From Streptomyces diastatochromogenes (GTDB lineage: Bacteria > Actinomycetota > Actinomycetes > Streptomycetales > Streptomycetaceae): a stretch of 64,000 nucleotides of DNA. A program made the position numbers and the translations under genes. Under the pieces are notes generated by a model that saw only the letters and a program-made list of their open reading frames with translations, was not told the origin of the DNA and ran no database searches. The stretch spans positions 1,550,001 through 1,614,000 of the forward strand of contig JAPTYK010000001.1 in the NCBI GenBank assembly GCA_026913215.1, written 5' to 3'. Of this stretch, positions 57,092 to 64,000 are shown piece by piece (the stretch's first letter is position 1; each line of letters opens with the position of its first letter).

Positions 57092-58892
57092 GTGGCCGGG
57101 CGCATCGAGGATTACGCACTCATCGGAGACATGCAGACCGCTGCCCTGGTCTGCCGGGACGGCAGCGTCGACTGGCTGTGTCTCCCCCGCTTCGACTCGC
57201 ACGCGGTCTTCGCCGGACTGCTCGGCACCGAGGAGCACGGCTTCTGGCGGGTGGGCCCGGCGGGACCGGCGGACGCGGAGCCGGCCCCGCCGACCGGCGC
57301 CGCTACCGGGGCGACTCGCTGATCCTGGAGTCCGAGTGGGACACCCCGCGCGGCACGGTCCGGGTGACCGACTTCATGCCGCCGCGCGACGGCGCGCCGC
57401 AGCTGATCCGGATCGTCGAGGGCGTGTCGGGCCGGGTGCGGATGCGGTCCTCGCTGCGGATGCGGTTCAGCTACGGCCGGATCGTGCCCTGGGTGCACAA
57501 GGTCGGGGAGCGCACGGTCGCGGTCGCCGGACCCGACTCGGTGTGGCTGGACACCGACGCGGAGACCCACGGCAAGGACCTGACGACGTACTCCGAGTTC
57601 ACGGTCACGCCCGGGGAGCGGATCACGTTCACGCTCTCCTGGCAGCCCTCCCACAAGGAGCCGCCCGCGCTGCCGGACCCGGAGGGCTCCTCGCGGCGAC
57701 CGCCGAGTTCTGGCGCGAGTGGGTCGAGCACTGCACGTACCACGGCCCCTACCGGGAGGCCGTGATCCGCTCGCTGATCACCCTGAAGGCGCTGACGTAC
57801 GCGCCGACCGGCGGGATCGTCGCCGCGCCGACGACCTCGCTGCCGGAGGAGATCGGCGGCGTGCGGAACTGGGACTACCGCTACACCTGGCTGCGGGACG
57901 CGGCGATCACCCTCTCCTCGCTGCTGCGCACCGGCTACCGCGAGGAGGCCCGCGCCTGGCGCGAGTGGCTGCTCCGCGCGGTCGCGGGCGACCCGGAGAA
58001 CCTCCAGATCATGTACGGCATCGCGGGCGAGCGGGAGCTCGGCGAGCAGGAGCTGGACTGGCTGCCCGGCTACGAGAACTCCGGCCCGGTCCGGGTCGGC
58101 AACGGCGCGGCGGGCCAGCTCCAGCTGGACGTGTACGGCGAGGTCACCGAGGCCCTCCACCTCGGCCACATGACGGGCCTGTCCCGCAACGACTACGCCT
58201 CCCTGCTCCAGATCAAGCTGATCAACTACCTGGAGAAGCACTGGGACCAGCCCGACGAGGGCATCTGGGAGGTCCGCGGCCCGCGCCGCCACTTCGTCCA
58301 CTCCAAGGTGATGGCCTGGGTGGCCGTCGACCGCACGATCAAGCTGATCGAGTCCGGGGACGCCGACGGCCCGCTGGAGCGCTGGCGCGAGCTGCGCGAC
58401 GAGATCCACCGGGACGTCTGCGAGAAGGGCTACGACAAGGAGCGGAACACCTTCACGCAGTCGTACGGCTCGAAGGAGCTGGACGCCTCGCTGCTGCTGA
58501 TCCCGCAGATGGGCTTCCTGCCGCCGGACGACAAGCGGGTCATCGGCACGATCGAGGCGATCCAGCGCGAGCTGTCCACGGAGGACGGCTTCGTGCTGCG
58601 CTACCCGACGGCCGGCGAGGAGGCCGGGGTCGACGGCCTGGAGGGCGACGAGGGCGCGTTCCTCGCCTGTTCGTTCTGGCTGGCGGACGACCTGGCGATG
58701 ATCGGCCGGGTCGACGAGGCGCGCACGCTCTTCGAGAAGCTCCTCGCGCTCCGCAACGACCTCGGGCTGCTCGCCGAGGAGTGGGACCCGCGGCTCCAGC
58801 GGCAGGTGGGGAACTTCCCGCAGGCCTTCAGCCACGTCCCGCTGATCGACACGGCGCTGCGGCTGACGGCCAGCGGCGCGTACGGGGGCTGA
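57092..58892 (+). CDS. Glycoside hydrolase family 15 protein (glucoamylase/trehalase-like; frameshifted)
   Basis: This is a cytoplasmic GH15 enzyme of about 600 residues. The N-terminal beta domain starts '[28 protein letters not shown]' (key '[13 protein letters not shown]'). The catalytic (alpha/alpha)6 barrel has '[16 protein letters not shown]' and the catalytic acid/base region '[22 protein letters not shown]'. In actinobacteria proteins of this type include trehalases as well as glucoamylase-like enzymes; the substrate is not decided here. GTG 57092 has SD GGAG at eight bases. Breaks near 57297 and 57690 are single-base. No signal peptide. Confidence 0.85.
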
Positions 58893-58960
58893 GGGGCGTC
58901 GCAGGGGGGCCGGACCTACGATGAGAAGGTCCCGTCCCCCCGTACGAAAGGGGGGCTCCC

Positions 58961-60343
58961 ATGGCTCCCCACATCTCCGAGAGCGCCCTGGCCGGACTGG
59001 TCGAGAACCTGGCCGGTGAGGTGATCACGCCCGGCGGTCCCGGCTACGACGAGGCCCGGACCCTGCACAACGGGATGATCGACCGGCGGCCGTCGGTGAT
59101 CGCCCAGTGCGCGGGCCCGGCCGACGTGTCCAACGCGATCCTGTTCGGCCGCGAGGCCGACCTGCCGATCGCGGTCCGCGGCGGCGGGCACAGCGTCGCC
59201 GGGACCTCCGTGATCGACGGCGCGCTGGTCGTCGACCTGCGCCGGATGCACGGCGTCGTGGTGGACCCGGAGGACATGACGGTCCGGATCGACGGCGGGG
59301 CGACCATGGCCCACCTCGACCACGCCTGCCAGCCGTTCCACGTGGCGACCACCGGCGGCCGGGCGTCCACCACCGGCGTCGGCGGCTTCGTCCTGGGCGG
59401 CGGTTCGGGCTGGCTGGAGCGGAAGTTCGGACTCGCCAGCGACAACCTCCTCGCCGCGGACCTGGTCACCGCCGAGGGCAAGCACGTCCACACGGACGCG
59501 GAGGAGAACCCGGAGCTGTTCTGGGCGCTGCACGGCGGCGGCGGCAACTTCGGGGTGGTGACCTCGCTGACGATGCGGGTGCACCCGCTGCCGCGGACGA
59601 GCATGGCGATGATGTTCTTCCTGCCGGACCGGGCCCCCGAGGTGGTGCGCACCTACCGCGACCTGGGGCTCGGCGCGCCCGACGAGGTGGGCGGCGGCTG
59701 CATCTACGTGCCCGCGCCCCCGGTGCCGTTCATCCCCGGGGACCTGGTCGGCAAGCTGGTCTGCGGGGCGCTGTTCACGTATGCCGGGCCGGCCGAGGAG
59801 GTCCGCGAGTTCGCGGCGCCGCTGCTGGCGCTGAAGCCGGTGGTGGAGGTGGTCACGGACATCCCGTACGTGGAGCTGCAGTCGATGATGGACGACCCGC
59901 CGGGGCTGCGGAACTACTGGTCGGCCGAGTACCTGCGGGAGTTCCCCGACGAGGCCGTGGACGTCTTCTGCGACCGCGGCGCGGCGATCCCGGCGGAGAC
60001 GGCCATCCAGCACGTGCTGTTCCTGATGGGCGGGGCCGTGGCCGCGGGGCCCTCCCGGTACCCGCAGCCGTGGCGCACCGCGCCCTGGGCCGTGCACCCG
60101 TTCGCGACCTGGGAGGACCCCGCGTACGACGAGCGGGCGAGGCAGTGGGTGCACGACGTGCGGGCCGACGTGCGGCCGTGGGCGCTCGACGCGACGTATC
60201 TGAACTTCGTCGGCGACGAGGGCGAGCGGCGGATCGTCTCCTCCTTCGGGGAGGAGAACTACCGCCGGCTCGCCGCCGTGAAGGGCCGGTACGACCCCGA
60301 CAACGTGTTCCGGTTCAACCAGAACATCGTCCCGGCCGGGTGA
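58961..60343 (+). CDS. FAD-linked oxidase, berberine-bridge-enzyme type
   Basis: This is an intact 460-residue FAD-binding oxidoreductase. The covalent-FAD His lies in 'AVRGGGHSVAGTS'. Other features are 'TTGGRASTTGVGGFVLGGG' (the second covalent Cys of bicovalent enzymes is absent), 'WALHGGGGNFGVVTSL' and the C-terminal BBE motif 'YLNFVGDEGE' with 'RYDPDNVFRFNQNI'. Such enzymes oxidise sugars or secondary metabolites. ATG 58961 is preceded by a GC hairpin (CCCCCCGTACGAAAGGGGGG, 58934-58953) that covers the ribosome-binding region. Confidence 0.9.
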   Translation: MAPHISESALAGLVENLAGEVITPGGPGYDEARTLHNGMIDRRPSVIAQCAGPADVSNAILFGREADLPIAVRGGGHSVAGTSVIDGALVVDLRRMHGVVVDPEDMTVRIDGGATMAHLDHACQPFHVATTGGRASTTGVGGFVLGGGSGWLERKFGLASDNLLAADLVTAEGKHVHTDAEENPELFWALHGGGGNFGVVTSLTMRVHPLPRTSMAMMFFLPDRAPEVVRTYRDLGLGAPDEVGGGCIYVPAPPVPFIPGDLVGKLVCGALFTYAGPAEEVREFAAPLLALKPVVEVVTDIPYVELQSMMDDPPGLRNYWSAEYLREFPDEAVDVFCDRGAAIPAETAIQHVLFLMGGAVAAGPSRYPQPWRTAPWAVHPFATWEDPAYDERARQWVHDVRADVRPWALDATYLNFVGDEGERRIVSSFGEENYRRLAAVKGRYDPDNVFRFNQNIVPAG

Positions 60344-60349
60344 GCCGGC

Positions 60350-61989
60350 TCAGCGCAGTGCGTCGATCACCTCCCGGGCGGCGCGCTCGCCCTCGGTCGC
60401 GCCGCCTTCCATGAAGCCCTGGAAGTCGTACGAACAGTGCTCGCCGCCGATGTGGACGTTGCCCTGGGCGGCGCCCTCGTACCCGGCGTACCGGTGGAGG
60501 TAGCCGACGGGCCAGTAGGAGTACGCGCCGAGGGAGTACGGGTTCTTGTGCCAGGCGGAGAGCTGGGCGCGGCCGGTGTACGCCCGGGAGGTGCCGGGGA
60601 AGAAGGCGTCGATGCCGGCCAGGTAGCGGGTGACCAGGTTCCGCACGTACGGGTCGGACTCGGTGGAGAACGGCCCGGCCGGGTTCAGGTTCCGGGCGAG
60701 GCTGCCGCCGCCGTACTGGAGGAGGATGCCGCCGGTGCCGCCCTGGACCTTGGTGGTGTCCCAGGTCTGCTGGACCTCGGTGTCGGTGAAGCAGTCGCCG
60801 GAGGAGACCCCGGGCCAGGCGCCGGTGCCGCGCCAGGGCCGGGTGCCGAACTGCATGTTGAGCTTGGTGCAGTAGCCCATGCGGGCGTCCCGCAGGAGGT
60901 TGCGCATGAGCGGGTCGAAGCCGGCCTGGGAGGTGTCGAGCCGCTGGAGGACCGGCAGCGGGACGCACAGGATCGTGTGGTCGGCGGTGACGGTCCGGGT
61001 GGTGCCGGCCTCGGTGAAGGTGAGCGTCTGGGTGCCGTCGGCGTTGGCCCGTACGGCGTTCAGCGACCAGCCCGCCTTGAGGGTGCCGGGGGCGAGCGCC
61101 CCGGCGACGGCGTTGGGGAGCAGGTCGTTGCCGCCGACGATGTGGTAGCGCTCGTTGGACAGGCCCCAGACGTTGAAGTTGCCGGGATTGGTCTGGTAGC
61201 CCATGAGCAGGACGAGGGCGAGCGAGGACTGTTCGGTGGTGTCGGCGCCGTACTCGACGTTGTAGGCGACGTCGAGGAAGCGGCCGAGCGGTGAGGAGTG
61301 CCCGCCGGGGACGCGGCTCTCGATCCAGTCGTACAGCGACATGTCGTCGAGGGCGGTGCCGGTGGGGGTGGTCCGGTTCCACTTGACCTCGCCCGCGTCG
61401 AGCAGGTCGCGGTGGAGGGCCTGGTAGACGGCGTTGAAGTCCGCGTCGGCCTGGGCGCGCGGGTAGTAGGTGCCGTTGAACCAGAGGACCTCCTCGGCGC
61501 CGTTGGGTCCGCCGCCGAGGAAGTCCTCGGTGGCGAGGCCGAAGCGGCGGCAGAGTTCCAGGATCTTCTTGTGGCTGGTGTCGATCAGCTCGCCGCCGAT
61601 CTCGGAGGTCTGGCCGTACGCCCAGTGGTCCCGCTGGGTGTACATGCGGCCGCCGCCCCGGGACGGGTTGGCCTCGTAGAGCACCGGGCTCAGTCCGGCG
61701 TCCTGGAGGGTGAGGGCGGCGGTGAGGCCGGAGATCCCGGCGCCGACGACGGCGACCCGGGCGGTGGTCTTCACGGGCGGGTTCGGGGTGGCGGCCGAGG
61801 CGGGGACGGCCGGGCCGACACCCACGCCGACGGCGAGGCCGGCGGCGGTGGCGTACTGAGCAGGGACCGGCGGCCGAGGGCGTCGGCCCGCAGGCCGCGC
61901 AGCTCGTCGACAGGGATGTTCAGCCGGCGGGCGGCGGCGTGCTCGGCGGCGAGGTTCTTCAGGAGGTGCATCGGGGTGGTGCGTGCCAT
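60350..61989 (-). CDS. Flavin monoamine oxidase, Tat-exported candidate (one frameshift)
   Basis: This is an FAD-dependent amine oxidase of about 546 residues that deaminates amines or amino acids. The dinucleotide motif is 'VAVVGAGISGLTAALTLQDAG', with 'GGRMYTQRDHWAYGQTSEIGG' (split; key 'GGGRMYT') and the C-terminal FAD segment 'VHIGGEHCSYDFQGFMEGG'. The N-terminus has 'ALGRRSLLSTATAAG', a twin-Arg-like export signal after a 40-residue lead. ATG 61989 follows CAGGAGAG. One break near 61858. It is 28 bases after the APC permease, so import and oxidation of the same amine is likely. Confidence 0.88.
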
Positions 61990-62017
61990 GGGGGCTCTCC
62001 TGGAGGGTGAGGGGATG

Positions 62018-63531
62018 TCAGCTCTGCGGTACGGGGGCGGGGACGGGGCTTCTCCGTCGGTGCGCTCGGCGGCGTCCTCCAGGACGATCCGGCCGATGAC
62101 CTCGTAGCGTTCGGGGCGCTTGGCCTTGAGGTAGAAGCCGAGGCCGAGGCCGCCGAAGAAGACGGCGCCGACGATCCAGGGGATCGCCTTGAAGAAGAGG
62201 GAGTCGGCGGCGAGACCCGCCGCGGTCTCCATGTTCATGACCAGCAGCACGACGACGGCGATCATGCCGACGCCGCCGAGGAGCGGGGCCGTGAGGGTCT
62301 TGAACCAGTGCCGGTCCTCGGGGTGGTTCTTGCGGAAGTAGCCGATGACGGCGAAGGAGCAGAGGGTCTGGACGATGAGGATCGCCATCGTGCCGAGGAT
62401 CGCGAGCAGCGTGTAGAGGTGGATGTACGGGTCCTCGCCGGCGAGCCAGAAGGCGGCGACGAGGGCCACGGCGATCACGCTCTGGGTGAAGGACGCGATG
62501 TACGGCGAGCCGTGCCGGGCGTGGGTCCGGCCGAGCGCCGGGTGCAGGAAGCCCTCCCGGCCGATGGCGTACAGATAGCGCGAGGCGCACTGGTGGAAGG
62601 CCATCCCGCAGGCGAAGGAGCCGGTGAGCAGCAGCCACTGGAAGGCGTCGACGGCCCAGGCGCCGATGAAGGTCCGGGTGGGCTCGAAGAACAGGTCGAG
62701 GGGGCTCGCGGACGCGGACAGCTTCACGGAGCCGGCGAGCCCGTTCCCGGCGATCGTCATCCACGAGACGTAGATGTAGAAGAGGCCGACGCCGATGACG
62801 GAGATCAGGGTGGCGCGCGGGATGACCCGCTTGGGGTTGCGGGACTCCTCGCCGTACATCGCGGTCGACTCGAAGCCGACCCAGGACCAGAAGGCGAAGA
62901 AGAGGCCGAGCCCGGCGGAGGTGCCGGTGAAGGCGTTCTTCGGGTTGATCGGCTCGACCGGGATGCCGTCGGGGCCGCCGCCGGCGATCAGGACGGCCGT
63001 GGCGACCGCGAAGAGGACGGCGATCTCCGCGACCAGCATCACCCCCAGCGCCTTGGCGGTCAGGTTGATGTCGAAGTACGACAGGACGGCCGTGACGGCC
63101 AGCATGACCGCCGCGTACAGGATCCACGGCAGGTCCACGCCGAGCTGGTCGGCGACCGTCGTCTTGGCGAAGTAGGAGAAGACGCCGACGATCGAGGCCT
63201 CGAAGACGATGTACGCGAGGACGGCGAGCATGCCGGAGGCCATGCCCGCGATCCGGCCCAGGCCGTGCGAGATGTAGCCGTAGAAGGCGCCGGCGGCCGT
63301 GATCCGCTTGGCCATGGCGACGTAGCCGACCGAGAAGACGGTCAGGACGAGCGTCGCGAAGAGGTATCCGGCGGGCGCGCCGGTACCGTTGCCGAAGCCG
63401 ACGGCGATGGGGAGGTTTCCGGTCATCGCCGTGATCGGGGCGGCGGTGGCGACGGCCATGAAGACGACGCCGACGAGTCCGACCGAGTTCGCCTTGAGCC
63501 GGTGGACCTCTGGGGTGGGGTTCTCTGCCAT
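62018..63531 (-). CDS. APC-family amino-acid/amine permease (one frameshift near 3' end)
   Basis: This is a 12-helix APC superfamily transporter of about 504 residues. The first helix region is 'SVGLVGVVFMAVATAAPITAM' (partly quoted), with the APC motif 'AAGAFYGYISHGLGR' and 'FFAFWSWVGFESTAMYGEESRNPKRVIP' (key 'GFESTAMYGEE'). ATG 63531 is the start. As given, the frame runs on into the amine oxidase gene; adding one base in the C run at about 62034 gives the natural end 'PPPVPQS' at 62018. It is paired with the amine oxidase and divergent from a PucR-type regulator. Confidence 0.9.
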
Positions 63532-63692
63532 GGCCCGAGAGGATCCTCGTGAGTGACGTAGGCCACAATCGACATCCGGTCGCACAATTCCCGCCAGGAG
63601 GCGACGAGTTGTCGCCCTGGTGTACGAACTGTCCGGTGCCGTAACCGTCAGGTGATGTCGTCGGAACACGGACGCGGGTAGCGTCCGGCCCC

Positions 63693-64000
63693 ATGGACAA
63701 TCAGGGCGGGATCACCGTGCAGCGGGCGCTGGAACTCCCCGGGCTGCGCGGCGGGCTCCCGGAGGTCGTGGCCGGCGCGGACCGGCTGCACCGCACGGTG
63801 CGCTGGGTGCACGCGGGCGAGGTGCCGAACATCGCCTCGCTGCTCAAGGGCGGCGAACTACTCCTCACGACGGGCCTCGGCCTGGGCACCCGCCCCGCCG
63901 AGCAGCGCGCCTTCGTCCGGCGGCTCGCCGACCGGGGCATCGCCGCCCTCGTCGTCGAGCTGGGCCCGCGCTTCGCCCGCCTCCCGGCGACGATAGTGGA
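63693..64000 (+). CDS. PucR-family transcription regulator (N-terminal part)
   Basis: This is the beginning of a regulator whose 3' end is outside the window. The first 102 residues form the PucR N-terminal ligand-sensing domain: 'ITVQRALELPGLRGGLPEVVAG', then 'RTVRWVHAGEVPNIASLLKGGELLLTTGLGLG' (key 'VHAGEVPNIASLLKGGELLLTTG') and 'LADRGIAALVVELG'. A C-terminal HTH_30 is expected beyond 64000. ATG 63693 is the start. The 161-base gap to the divergent permease suggests that it controls the amine uptake/oxidation operon. Confidence 0.85.
   Translation, partial: MDNQGGITVQRALELPGLRGGLPEVVAGADRLHRTVRWVHAGEVPNIASLLKGGELLLTTGLGLGTRPAEQRAFVRRLADRGIAALVVELGPRFARLPATIV

Noticed and set aside
61771..63669. 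A permease-oxidase fusion protein of 632 residues
   Set aside because: The APC permease only appears to run into the oxidase because a base is missing in a C run near 62034. Restoring it gives a stop at 62018 and the oxidase has its own ATG and ribosome-binding site.

Overview
The window is high-GC DNA with almost every third codon position G or C, GTG/ATG/TTG starts, many 4-base ATGA/GTGA start-stop overlaps, and families typical of Streptomyces (streptogrisins, a SepF-like protein, DUF5685, Rpf/LysM, a LAETG sortase tail). Gene content and order (SepF-like, der-plsC-cmk-tyrA-aroH, rluB-scpB-scpA-hyp-parA-ald, Nudix, pyrG) match the conserved core of a Streptomyces chromosome. A dominant technical feature is that about half of the genes are broken by apparent single-base deletions, mostly in runs of G or C. 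In each case restoring one base rejoins two halves of a well-known protein. I give the reconstructed gene span and treat these as likely sequence errors, not pseudogenes.

Layout. 1-3.3 kb: tctCBA tricarboxylate transporter (left end cut) with a divergent CitB-type response regulator. 3.4-8.3 kb: secreted enzymes (cell-wall-anchored LPMO, lipase, a DUF3533-like membrane protein, two streptogrisin-type proteases). 8.5-18.9 kb: a probable organosulfur-salvage island. One strand carries permease, FAD/NAD(P)-binding protein, permease, ATPase, binding protein, two LLM flavin monooxygenases and DUF1684. The other strand carries a 22-residue Cys-ending leader peptide, two tandem SD-masking hairpins, a GNAT acetyltransferase and a second binding protein. 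The parts list resembles the Bacillus ytmI/tcyJKLMN operon, with new components.

19-31 kb: DUF5685 protein with a Cys-rich tail, SepF-like protein, MFS exporter, PAP2 phosphatase, I78 inhibitor, a lone ctaD, a WYL regulator, a nested-palindrome repeat region, a GT4 glycosyltransferase and the start of a branched-chain (Liv-type) ABC system. 31-36.9 kb: fused LivHM permease, LivG, LivF, an Rpf-LysM protein and two hypotheticals. 37-42 kb: der, plsC, cmk, tyrA, aroH, yidB-like. 42-46.1 kb: Rieske lipoprotein, nucleotidyltransferase, and a coupled NAD/ADP-ribose operon (NadR-like, NrtR-like Nudix, ADP-ribosylglycohydrolase) behind an AT-rich palindrome. 46.1-57 kb: rluB, scpB, scpA, hypothetical, parA, ald, NB-ARC/TPR regulator, Nudix, pyrG. 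57-64 kb: GH15 glucosidase/trehalase, FAD-linked oxidase, a flavin amine oxidase plus APC permease operon, and the start of a PucR-type regulator.

No tRNA, rRNA, CRISPR array, insertion sequence or prophage was seen. The most interesting item is the sulfur island with its Cys leader peptide; next is the NAD/ADP-ribose operon with its palindromic operator.
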